DNA of 8,272 bases, from assembly GCA_900757695.1 (NCBI GenBank), contig CAAEOU010000006.1, positions 1 to 8,272 of the forward strand. The letters are read 5' to 3'. This document shows, piece after piece, positions 1 through 7,006 of this stretch. The notes beneath the pieces were generated by a model. The model was not told where the DNA came from. It made no database searches and saw only the letters and a list, made by a program, of their open reading frames with translations. The DNA is from an uncultured Oscillospiraceae bacterium. GTDB taxonomy: Bacteria; Bacillota_A; Clostridia; Oscillospirales; Oscillospiraceae. A program made the position numbers and the translations under genes. Each line of letters opens with the position of its first letter. The first letter of the stretch is position 1.

Positions 1-1590
1 ATTTCTGCGGCGGCGGGGGGCGGGACGTGCCGGGGCGGGCGCCTCTTCCGGCTGGTCCACGGTTTCGGCGGGGGCATCGGGATCCTGAAGCAGCGGGCCG
101 GATTCATCAAAGTATTCATCCAGCTCGTCGTCCTGCGCAGGATGATGAGACGGCTCAGCGTCCTCCGTATCCGGGGTGATCTCCCCAAGGTTTTGCAGAA
201 CGGCAAAGTGGTTGTCCGCAGAGTCGATGAACTCGGTATCGTCCGGCAGGGTCTCTTCGGTCTCATAGCCGGGCATAACGGAAATAGACCCGTCTTCCTC
301 CAGATGATAGACTTCCAGACCGGAGGACTTCCGCAGGGCGTCCATAAATTCCTCTACGGTGGTCTCCTCCTCGGCGTCAGGGGTCATGACCTTTTCATCG
401 CTGAGCAGCCGATCCTGATTCTTTGTGAAGGACTTGCCCCGTGCCGGTGCATCGGCGGCTTTTTCCTGAAGCGCAGGCTCCTCCAGAACCGGGTCAGGCT
501 CTTCTTTCGGCACCTCGGCAGGGGCCTCAGCGGGAGAGTCGGCAGCCGGTTCGGCAGGCGCCTCGCCCTCGGGGGCATTGGCGGCACGCTCGGCAGCCTG
601 TCCGGCGGCCACGGTGGCGGCGATCTCGCTGACGTCTACAGAGGCGTCATCCGGGGATTTTTCCGGCGTTACCACCGGGGGAGGGGGAACCAGCAGCTCG
701 GAAGAGGCGCCGCCCCGCTGGAGATAGAGGACCAAAGCCTGCTTCATCTCCGTGGGATCCTGATACCGATTCTCCGGGGCATAGGCGCAGGCACGGAGAA
801 TGATCTCGGTCATGGCGGTGTCGGCATAGGCAGGGGCAGGCAGCTCCTGCTTTTTCTTCCGCTTTTCCCCCTGAGCCAGCGGCAGCTCACCGCCGGCGTA
901 TACCCAGTAGAGGATCATGCCAACGCTGTAGATATCCATGGTCTGGGAGAGCACGGCCCCCTCCTTGATTACTTCGGGCGCAGTGAAGGGCGTTACCATG
1001 GCATCGGGGATGGAGCTGTAGGGCAGCTCGGAGATCTGGGTCAGGCCAAGATCCCCCAGCATAAAATGGCCGGTGCTGCTGTGGTAGATGTTTTTGGGAT
1101 GTACGTCCTTGTGAATGAGCCCGGCAGTGCGCAGCTGTTCCAATGCGGCGCACAGATCAATGGCAAGATTAACGGCCTGAAGCCGGGTCAGGGGGTGCTT
1201 TTCCATGTATTCCGGCAGGTTCATGGAGTAATCGGACAGCAGATAGACGTCATAACCAACGCCGGTATACTTCTGATCCACCTGATAGCCCCGGAATTTC
1301 AGAAGATTGGCTGCATTCTTTACACCATTGAGCAGCAGCATCTCATTTTTGAGATCTTTCACCTGACTGGTGTAGTAGCGCTGGGCAGCGGCCTCATCCT
1401 TTACCGCACCGGCATAGATAAGCGCTCTGGTCTCGGAATCCGTTGCGGGAATGGAGATGTGCTTCAGCGCAAGCTTTTTGCCGTCGATTCTCCGGGTCAC
1501 CAGATAGACCTTGGCGGAAGGACCGGAGGCCAGAAGCCCGTCTACCGTCATGTTGGTAAGAAGCGGCATAATTCTTTTCGGATCGATCAA
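1..1590 (-). CDS. PknB-like Ser/Thr protein kinase, 3' end beyond left edge
   Basis: A 530-codon open frame, uninterrupted to base 1, reads as a eukaryotic-type protein kinase that phosphorylates Ser/Thr on partner proteins. Visible landmarks: a poor glycine loop (LASGPSAKVY, residues 20-29), the ATP-anchoring Lys in LALK (K43), a likely alpha-C Glu (E83), catalytic loop HKDVHPKN (160-167), metal-binding DLG (180-182), TAPE ending the activation segment (203-206), DIYSVG (219-224) and an ENRYQD near the domain end (R275). Residues about 292-530 form a low-complexity Ala/Pro/Glu-rich acidic linker. The visible end is Arg-rich (PRRRRN), as often seen just before a membrane helix, but that helix lies outside the window. 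Two changes are odd: the usual catalytic-loop Lys (DxKPxN) is His164, and DFG is DLG. The start is TTG at 1590, chosen because GGGAGG sits 7 bases upstream; ATG at 1569 is the alternative. The gene is divergent from the zinc-ribbon protein. Kinase family is sure; activity and target are unknown. Confidence 0.88.
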   Translation of the reverse strand, partial: MIDPKRIMPLLTNMTVDGLLASGPSAKVYLVTRRIDGKKLALKHISIPATDSETRALIYAGAVKDEAAAQRYYTSQVKDLKNEMLLLNGVKNAANLLKFRGYQVDQKYTGVGYDVYLLSDYSMNLPEYMEKHPLTRLQAVNLAIDLCAALEQLRTAGLIHKDVHPKNIYHSSTGHFMLGDLGLTQISELPYSSIPDAMVTPFTAPEVIKEGAVLSQTMDIYSVGMILYWVYAGGELPLAQGEKRKKKQELPAPAYADTAMTEIILRACAYAPENRYQDPTEMKQALVLYLQRGGASSELLVPPPPVVTPEKSPDDASVDVSEIAATVAAGQAAERAANAPEGEAPAEPAADSPAEAPAEVPKEEPDPVLEEPALQEKAADAPARGKSFTKNQDRLLSDEKVMTPDAEEETTVEEFMDALRKSSGLEVYHLEEDGSISVMPGYETEETLPDDTEFIDSADNHFAVLQNLGEITPDTEDAEPSHHPAQDDELDEYFDESGPLLQDPDAPAETVDQPEEAPAPARPAPRRRRN

Positions 1591-1597
1591 TGTAATA

Positions 1598-1603
1598 CCT
1601 CCC
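1598..1603 (-). promoter_or_regulatory. Ribosome binding site fixing the kinase TTG start
   Basis: On the minus strand GGGAGG lies 7 bases before TTG (1590-1588). The next in-frame ATG (1569-1567) has no such site at a suitable distance, so TTG is preferred. Confidence 0.75.
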
Positions 1604-1628
1604 ATTAGGGGAAAATCATTTCTCCATC

Positions 1629-1657
1629 TTGACAAATCAAAAGGATGGATGCATAAT
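1629..1657 (+). promoter_or_regulatory. Upstream candidate promoter (P1) for the zinc-ribbon/Big_2 gene
   Basis: TTGACA (1629-1634), a 17-base spacer and CATAAT (1652-1657) match the sigma-A consensus at 11 of 12 positions. Transcription would start near 1664 and leave a leader of about 180 bases before ATG 1845. It lies inside the leader of the divergent kinase gene and just downstream, in kinase orientation, of the kinase promoter, so the two transcripts would overlap. Confidence 0.5.
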
Positions 1658-1673
1658 TCGACTATTCTGCTCT

Positions 1674-1702
1674 ATTTTACGTTATTTCGCTGAAAAAAGC
1701 AA
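1674..1702 (-). promoter_or_regulatory. Candidate sigma-A promoter for the kinase gene
   Basis: On the minus strand TTGCTT (1702-1697), a 17-base spacer and TAAAAT (1679-1674) form a plausible -35/-10 pair. Transcription would begin near 1667, giving a leader of about 77 bases. The -35 is only a partial match, so this is a moderate call. Confidence 0.45.
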
Positions 1703-1723
1703 CATCATATGATAGATAAACCA

Positions 1724-1752
1724 TTGGATTTTGTAGAAACTTGTGGTATATT
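1724..1752 (+). promoter_or_regulatory. Downstream candidate promoter (P2) for the zinc-ribbon/Big_2 gene
   Basis: TTGGAT (1724-1729), a 17-base spacer and TATATT (1747-1752) give a second possible sigma-A promoter, with a start near 1759 and a leader of about 85 bases. Its -10 is good and its -35 weak. Either P1 or P2, or both, could drive the gene. Confidence 0.4.
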
Positions 1753-1844
1753 ATATGGGAATTTGAAATCCACGCAGGCGCATAGAATGGAATGCGGCTT
1801 CCGGCGGGATAATCCAGTAATCGATGAATGGTGGAGGAACACTT

Positions 1845-3296
1845 ATGAGTAAGATATGTGAAAATTGCGGGAACATGATCCCCGACGGCACGGACATCTG
1901 CCCCAGCTGCGGCAGGGAGGATGATTCCGCCATTGCGGCAGTGATGAGCGAGCTTGGAGATGCATTCGGTGATCTGGAGCCGGTGAATGTGGATGCGAAA
2001 AAGACGGAAAAGAGCAAAAATGCTGCCGATGAGGATGACACCATGCTGTTTGACGCAGACACTGTGAGTCAGCTCATTGGGGACTCCGGGAAGAAGCAGG
2101 GGAAGGACAAGCCCGAGGCAGATAAGGCACCCAAGAAGCGCCCTTCCTCCGGCAGCGGGAAAAAGCCTTCCGGTCAAAGCGGGAAAAACGGCAAGAAAAA
2201 GAAAAAGGACAACAGCAAGACGCTGCTGGGCGTGGTTATTGCGCTGATCGTGATTCTTGTGGTGGTTGCCGGTGCGGCAGTGGGAATGCTCTACAAGATG
2301 GGCTTCTTTACCCCCATGAGCGACGATGAGCTGCTGGGCGTTGTATCGCAGGCTCCCGCAGCGAGCATGACTGAGGTATCTGAGGCACCGGCGGTAACGG
2401 AAGCGCCGGTCGTGCCCGAGGACTCTGCGGCAGATGCCGGAGTGCCTTCCGAGGCTCCCGCTGAGGATTCTCTGGCTGCGCAGGAGGAAGCGGCAGCGGA
2501 GACGGCGGCCCCCACTGTGGAGTGCACCAAGTTTAAGGTCACCGGCGCTGACGATATGACCTTCTTCTCCAGAGGTGAGACGGCGGAAATCGTCTATGTG
2601 GTGGAGCCTGCCGAGGCAAAGAGCGCCATTGTATGGGAGAGCTCCGATGACACCATTGCCACTGTCAGCGAGTACGGCGTGATCTCTGCCCGCCGGGGCG
2701 GCAACTGCACCATCACCGGAACCTGCGGGGATCAGTCTGTATCCGTGAATGTCATCTGCGACTTCACCGTGCCCACCTCTGTGCTGGACATGAACTATGA
2801 GGACATCACCATGGATCATGAGGGCCAGACGGTACAGCTTTCCATTGACTACGAGCTTACGGACGATCAGATCGCCGCTACCGTATGGGAGAGCTCCGAC
2901 GAAGCCGTGGCGACCGTAGATAAGAACGGCCTTATAACCGCCGTTGCCGACGGTACCGCTGTGGTAACGGCCTCCATCGGCGACTACACGGCCTCCTGCA
3001 TTGTGCGCTGCGTGAAGGTCACCGGCAACAAGGGCGTCAACAGCGAGGATTCGCCCTATGTCATCAACTATCAGGACGTTACCCTGAGCCGGAAGGGCGA
3101 GTATTTCCAGCTGACCCTGAAGACCATCACCGGGGAAGAGATGCCCGAGTACGCATGGACCTCCAGCGACAACAGCGTTGCCACGGTGGACAGCAAGGGC
3201 ATCGTGACCGCAGTGGCCAACGGTACCTGCAAGATCACCACCTCTGTGGGCGGCGATGACTTTGAGTGCATTGTCCGGGTGAGCATCGCAAGCTGA
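1845..3296 (+). CDS. Zinc-ribbon, single-pass membrane protein with three Big_2 domains
   Basis: This 483-residue protein spans the membrane once. In order: an N-terminal zinc ribbon (C5, C8, C19, C22, two CxxC knuckles), an acidic then Lys-rich cytoplasmic linker (about 24-125), a transmembrane helix (about 127-150), an Ala/Glu/Pro-rich stalk (about 160-224), and three bacterial Ig-like Big_2 repeats (about 226-306, 309-392, 405-482). Each repeat carries the family's W(E/T)SSD...ATV...G(I/L/V)(I/V)(S/T)A signature. The basic residues before the helix place the zinc ribbon in the cytoplasm and the Ig-like domains outside. All three outer domains contain cysteines. ATG 1845 is chosen because GGAGG (1833-1837) precedes it by 7 bases; an in-frame ATG at 1824 would put that site inside the gene. 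A terminator follows directly, so it is monocistronic. Big_2 domains usually bind surface or extracellular partners; the actual role is unknown. Its position opposite a kinase suggests a regulatory partner or substrate (inference). Confidence 0.9.
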   Translation: MSKICENCGNMIPDGTDICPSCGREDDSAIAAVMSELGDAFGDLEPVNVDAKKTEKSKNAADEDDTMLFDADTVSQLIGDSGKKQGKDKPEADKAPKKRPSSGSGKKPSGQSGKNGKKKKKDNSKTLLGVVIALIVILVVVAGAAVGMLYKMGFFTPMSDDELLGVVSQAPAASMTEVSEAPAVTEAPVVPEDSAADAGVPSEAPAEDSLAAQEEAAAETAAPTVECTKFKVTGADDMTFFSRGETAEIVYVVEPAEAKSAIVWESSDDTIATVSEYGVISARRGGNCTITGTCGDQSVSVNVICDFTVPTSVLDMNYEDITMDHEGQTVQLSIDYELTDDQIAATVWESSDEAVATVDKNGLITAVADGTAVVTASIGDYTASCIVRCVKVTGNKGVNSEDSPYVINYQDVTLSRKGEYFQLTLKTITGEEMPEYAWTSSDNSVATVDSKGIVTAVANGTCKITTSVGGDDFECIVRVSIAS

Positions 3297-3324
3297 TCGC
3301 TACAATTTTCTATTGCATATCACA

Positions 3325-3357
3325 AAAACGGTTACAACTTTTTGTTGTAACCGTTTT
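3325..3357 (+). terminator. Rho-independent terminator of the zinc-ribbon/Big_2 gene
   Basis: A perfect 14-bp stem (arms 3325-3338 and 3344-3357) closes a TTTTT loop, and the right arm ends in TTTT. It begins 28 bases after the TGA. The left arm opens with an A-run, so it could also work in the reverse direction, but no minus-strand gene ends here. It separates this gene from the Mo-enzyme operon. Confidence 0.88.
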
Positions 3358-3370
3358 CCGTTTTCTGTGT

Positions 3371-3399
3371 TTGATATTATGGAGCATATTGTATATAAT
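3371..3399 (+). promoter_or_regulatory. Sigma-A promoter of the Mo/Fe-S enzyme operon
   Basis: TTGATA (3371-3376), a 17-base spacer and TATAAT (3394-3399) make a near-consensus promoter. Transcription should begin near 3406, leaving a leader of about 58 bases. With such strong core elements, control of the operon probably depends on a repressor or leader structure rather than an activator (inference). Confidence 0.8.
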
Positions 3400-3419
3400 G
3401 GATCCGTAGAAATCTGTCA

Positions 3420-3446
3420 TTTGTGGACAAACTGTACGAAATACAG
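3420..3446 (+). promoter_or_regulatory. Two adjacent inverted repeats in the Mo-enzyme leader; possible operator
   Basis: TTTGT-GG-ACAAA (3420-3431) is followed at once by CTGTA-CGAAA-TACAG (3432-3446). Both have perfect 5-base arms. They lie just downstream of the predicted transcription start and just upstream of the ribosome site, a typical place for a repressor operator. No regulator gene is in the window, and short repeats like these can arise by chance. Confidence 0.35.
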
Positions 3447-3461
3447 GGAAGGAGTGCTTCC
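3447..3461 (+). promoter_or_regulatory. Ribosome site of the Mo-enzyme gene inside a small hairpin
   Basis: AAGGAG (3449-3454) lies 9 bases before ATG 3464 and sets the start. GGAAG (3447-3451) can pair with CTTCC (3457-3461) around a GAGTG loop, which would partly hide the ribosome site. The ribosome site is certain; regulation by the hairpin is a guess. Confidence 0.55.
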
Positions 3462-3463
3462 TG

Positions 3464-6205
3464 ATGGCGAAGGATAAATTTACGCCGGATGACCAGAACA
3501 TCATCAGCTTCAGTCTCATGGGCCCGGAGAGCGGCGGCCCATGTCTTGTGGACTCCAACGACGGGAAAATCACCCGGATTCGCCCTTATCACTACGATAA
3601 GGAATATACAGACAAATACTGTAACCCGTGGAAGATCGAAGCCCGAGGCTCCACTTTTTCGGCTCCGGATCGCGTGACCATTACGCCCTTTGGCCTTGGC
3701 TACAAGGCCCGGGTCTATTCTCCCAACCGGGTGCGCTATCCGTTGAAGCGGGTGGACTGGGACCCGGACGGAGACCGGCATCCCGAGACCCGAGGCAAGA
3801 GTAAATATGTCCGCATCTCATGGGATGAGGCGGCGGAGATCGTGGCCAAGGAGCTCAAGCGGCAGAAGGAAAAGTACGGCCCCGAGGCGGTGCTCTGTCA
3901 GGCGGACATGCACGGCGAGGGAAAGAACGTGGCCCCCAGCCACGGCTGTCCCAACCGGCTATTGAGCCTTATGGGCGGCTATACCCTCCAGATGCGGAAC
4001 ATGGACTCTTGGGAAGGCTGGTTCTGGGGGGCGAAGTACGTCTGGGGCTGCGAGCCCGTGGGCGAGATGGCGCCCCAGGCGAACCTCTATCCCGATATTG
4101 CAAAGCATGCGGATCTGCTGCTGTTCTGGGGCTGTGACCCGGAGACGACGCCGCTGGGCGTGGTGAGCCATATGCCCTCCCGGCTCTGCTACTGGCTGAC
4201 GGACATCGGACTCAAGAGCGTATATGTCTGCCCGGATCTCAACTATGGCGCAGCTGTCCATGCGGACAAGTGGATCCCGATCCTGCCCAACACCGATGCG
4301 GCCTTGCAGCTGGCCATTGCCTATGTGTGGATCACCGAGGACACCTACGACAAGGAATACATCGCAAAGCACGCCTACGGATTTGACAAATTCGAGGACT
4401 ATGTGCTGGGACGGGAGGACGGCATTCCCAAGACTCCCGCATGGGCCAGCGAGAAGTGCGGGGTCAAGGAATGGACCATTAAGGCGCTGGCCCGGGACTG
4501 GGCCAAAAAGACCGCCTCCATTATCCACGGCAACGGCGGCTGCTATATCCGTGGGCCCTATGCCTCGGAGCCTGCCCGGCTGGAGGTCATGCTGCTGGGC
4601 ATGCGGGGCGTGGGCAAGCCCGGGGTCCATCAGGCAAAGATGATCGAATGGAGCCTCTGGAACCGGGATTATCCGGTGCCCTTTCAAGGGCAGTTTGTGC
4701 CGAAGATCACGGTCATCGGCGATCCCCTGCGGCCGGTGGACGGTGACGTTGACCCCAGCATCAATATGGGCCGGTATGTGCTGACCGATGCCCAGAAGCA
4801 GCGGGCGCCGGAGCTCATCAAGCTCTTTACCCAGCTGCCTGCCCCCAAGCAGTTTATCCCCCGATGCTGCATTCACAAGGCCATCATCGAGGGGCATGCG
4901 GAGTGGCGGGGGCTTCAGTGCTTCTCCTCCTCCCAGCAGCCCGATGCCAACAACTATCGGAAGCCCACGCAGCAGTACCAGTTTGAGGAGATGAAATATC
5001 CCCGGGACGGCATGAGCCGGGTGCACATGATCTGGACGGATGCTCCCTGTCAGGTAACCTGCTGGAATGATGGCAACCTCACCATGCGGGCCTATCAGGA
5101 TCCCTCTATCGAGTGCATTGTAGCCCAGCATCCGTGGCTGGAAAATGACTGCTACTTTGCGGATATCATCTTCCCGGTGGTCACCAAGCATGAGATGAAC
5201 GATCTGGGCAACGATATGTCCTCCGGTGCGTTTACCTCCATCTATCTGGAGCATCCCTGCTGTCCGCCGGTGGGGGAGAGCCTTTCGGACTTTGATGTTT
5301 GCGCCAAGGTGGCCGAGAAGCTGGGGCCGGAATACTATGACGCCTATACGGATCATATGAGCGAGGAGGAACGGGTACGGTTCTTCTACAAGGCCACCGG
5401 CTGCGAGGACTATATGACCTGGGAGGAATTCCAGAAGCGTAAGATCTTTGTGGTGCCCTGCAAGACCCAGGAGGAGCTGGATCAGATCCCCGCCGGTCTC
5501 TATAATTTCTACAAGGATCCGGAAAATAATCCCCTGTCCACCCCCACGGGCAAGCTGGAATACTATTCTACCGAGATCGCCAAGTACACCCCCGATGACC
5601 CGGAGCGGCCACCGGTGCCCCACTGGATCGAAAAGAGCGAGAGCCATGACGAGCGGCTCTCCAGCAAGCGGGCGGAGAAATATCCGCTGCTGTGCATGTC
5701 CAACCATGGCAGATGGCGGATGCATGCCCAGTGCGACGATATCATCTGGAACCGTGAGGTGGAGACCATGAAGATCCGGGGCAAGGATGGGTATCAGTAT
5801 GAGCCCTGCTGGATGCACACCAGCGAGGCGCAAAAGCGGGGCATCCGGCACGGGGACATCGTCAAGGTCTATAACGAGCGGGGCATGGTGCTCTGCGGGG
5901 CTTATGTAACGGAGCGTGTGATGCCCAGCGTCTGCTATGTGGATCACGGCTCCCGGCTGGATCCCATTATTCCGGGCTATCTGGATCGGGGCGGCGCCAT
6001 CAACACCATTACGCCCGCCTCTACCACCTCTAAGAATGCCACCGGCATGGCGGTGTCCGGGTTCCTTGCCCAAGTGGAGAAGGTCACCGATGAGGAAATG
6101 GAGCAGTGGAAGCGGGACTATCCCGAGGCCTTTGCCCGGAAGGTAGACCCGGACGCCGGTGTTTGTCTGGCGGGCTGGCTGGTGGATGAAAAGGAGGCAG
6201 AGTAA
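3464..6205 (+). CDS. Molybdopterin oxidoreductase large subunit, pyrogallol transhydroxylase-like
   Basis: A 913-residue catalytic subunit of the DMSO-reductase family that should bind a Mo bis-MGD cofactor. It has no twin-arginine signal and no N-terminal Cys motif for an Fe-S cluster, so it is cytoplasmic and depends on the partner subunit for electrons. Landmarks: RISWDEA (117-123), QADMHGEGKN (147-156), MDSWEGW (180-186), FWGCDPET (221-228) and a C-terminal pterin-dinucleotide-binding domain from about K739. The plan matches the large subunit of Pelobacter acidigallici pyrogallol-phloroglucinol transhydroxylase (about 875 residues). From memory of that structure, His144, Asp174 and the Mo ligand Ser175 align with H150, D181 and S182. 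The Trp354 region and the loop before PPVGES differ or are shorter, so the substrate may be another polyhydroxylated aromatic. The stop overlaps the next start by one base (TAATG), implying coupled translation. Catechol dehydroxylases and acetylene hydratase are related alternatives. Family sure; substrate not. Confidence 0.9.
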   Translation: MAKDKFTPDDQNIISFSLMGPESGGPCLVDSNDGKITRIRPYHYDKEYTDKYCNPWKIEARGSTFSAPDRVTITPFGLGYKARVYSPNRVRYPLKRVDWDPDGDRHPETRGKSKYVRISWDEAAEIVAKELKRQKEKYGPEAVLCQADMHGEGKNVAPSHGCPNRLLSLMGGYTLQMRNMDSWEGWFWGAKYVWGCEPVGEMAPQANLYPDIAKHADLLLFWGCDPETTPLGVVSHMPSRLCYWLTDIGLKSVYVCPDLNYGAAVHADKWIPILPNTDAALQLAIAYVWITEDTYDKEYIAKHAYGFDKFEDYVLGREDGIPKTPAWASEKCGVKEWTIKALARDWAKKTASIIHGNGGCYIRGPYASEPARLEVMLLGMRGVGKPGVHQAKMIEWSLWNRDYPVPFQGQFVPKITVIGDPLRPVDGDVDPSINMGRYVLTDAQKQRAPELIKLFTQLPAPKQFIPRCCIHKAIIEGHAEWRGLQCFSSSQQPDANNYRKPTQQYQFEEMKYPRDGMSRVHMIWTDAPCQVTCWNDGNLTMRAYQDPSIECIVAQHPWLENDCYFADIIFPVVTKHEMNDLGNDMSSGAFTSIYLEHPCCPPVGESLSDFDVCAKVAEKLGPEYYDAYTDHMSEEERVRFFYKATGCEDYMTWEEFQKRKIFVVPCKTQEELDQIPAGLYNFYKDPENNPLSTPTGKLEYYSTEIAKYTPDDPERPPVPHWIEKSESHDERLSSKRAEKYPLLCMSNHGRWRMHAQCDDIIWNREVETMKIRGKDGYQYEPCWMHTSEAQKRGIRHGDIVKVYNERGMVLCGAYVTERVMPSVCYVDHGSRLDPIIPGYLDRGGAINTITPASTTSKNATGMAVSGFLAQVEKVTDEEMEQWKRDYPEAFARKVDPDAGVCLAGWLVDEKEAE

Positions 6206-7002
6206 TGGGAAAGGTATTTTTGATCGACGTGGCCCGGTGCTCCGGCTGCTTTAACTGTCAGCTTGCCTGCAAGGACGAAAACTGCGGCAATGACTGGCGG
6301 CCCTATTCGGCGGCGCAGGATATGACCGGTCAGTTCTGGTGCAGAGTCCATGAGCATGTCTGCGGCACGATCCCCAAGGTGAAGATCCACTATATTGCGG
6401 GCATGTGCAACCACTGCGCCAAGGCGCCCTGCATGGAGGTATGTCCCGCAAAGGCCATCTACCGCCGGGCGGACGGCCTTGTGCTCATCGACCCGGACAA
6501 GTGCACCGGCTGCGGCAAGTGCAGGGATGCATGCTACTATGACGACGTAATCTACTTCAATAAAACCTCCGGCATTGCCCAGAAGTGCACCGGCTGTGCC
6601 CATCTGCTGGATCACGGGGACAAAATGCCCCGGTGTGTGGACGCCTGTCCCACCGATGCCATGCAGTGGGTGGAGGAGTCCCAAGTGGGAGACGCAAAGC
6701 CCCTGACAGAGGGTGTTGGGGCACGGGTGTATTATAAAAATATTCCCAGAAAGTTTATTGCGGCCACGGTCTACGACCCCATGGAGAAGGAGGTCATCAT
6801 CGGCGGCACCTGTACTCTGACGGACGGCAAAAGCACATGGACACAGGAGACCGACAGCTACGGTGACTTCTGGTTTAAGGATCTGAAGGTGGGAACCTAT
6901 GATCTGACCATTGCGGCGGAGGGATTCCGGCCGCTGGAATTCCGGGGGATTTCCACGGAAAAGGATGTAAACCTTGGAGACGTCCCCATGGAACAGGCAT
7001 AA
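6205..7002 (+). CDS. Fe-S electron-transfer small subunit, four-cluster ferredoxin plus transthyretin-like domain
   Basis: A 265-residue partner of the Mo enzyme that should carry electrons to or from the Mo site. Sixteen cysteines form four groups: C12/15/18/22, C68/71/76/80, C100/103/106/110 and C128/131/144/148, the usual layout for four [4Fe-4S] clusters in DmsB-type subunits. After about residue 173 (RVYYKN) comes a beta-rich domain of the transthyretin/carboxypeptidase-regulatory type (TVYDP, then DSYGDFWF, VGTYDLTIAAEG). This ferredoxin-plus-beta-barrel fusion is the hallmark of the pyrogallol transhydroxylase small subunit (about 274 residues), which holds only three clusters; here the third cysteine group is intact. 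There is no signal peptide or membrane anchor. AAGGAGG (6191-6197), inside the end of the upstream gene, serves ATG 6205, which overlaps the TAA by one base. No NrfD-type anchor or TorD-type chaperone follows, so the complex is soluble. Confidence 0.92.
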   Translation: MGKVFLIDVARCSGCFNCQLACKDENCGNDWRPYSAAQDMTGQFWCRVHEHVCGTIPKVKIHYIAGMCNHCAKAPCMEVCPAKAIYRRADGLVLIDPDKCTGCGKCRDACYYDDVIYFNKTSGIAQKCTGCAHLLDHGDKMPRCVDACPTDAMQWVEESQVGDAKPLTEGVGARVYYKNIPRKFIAATVYDPMEKEVIIGGTCTLTDGKSTWTQETDSYGDFWFKDLKVGTYDLTIAAEGFRPLEFRGISTEKDVNLGDVPMEQA

Positions 7003-7006
7003 ATAT

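Noticed and set aside
142..1608. Long plus-strand open frame (488 codons) opposite the kinase
   Set aside because: Its product is low-complexity Gly/Arg/Leu-rich with no domain, while the minus strand encodes clear kinase motifs; it is a GC-rich antisense shadow.
1677..2819. A 380-codon minus-strand frame opposite the zinc-ribbon/Big_2 gene
   Set aside because: It lacks a ribosome site and domains, and it opposes three clear Big_2 repeats.
3959..6073. A 704-codon minus-strand open frame inside the Mo-enzyme gene
   Set aside because: The plus strand encodes a recognisable DMSO-family enzyme throughout, and the antisense product is His/Gly/Leu-rich without domains. Codon bias explains the missing stops.
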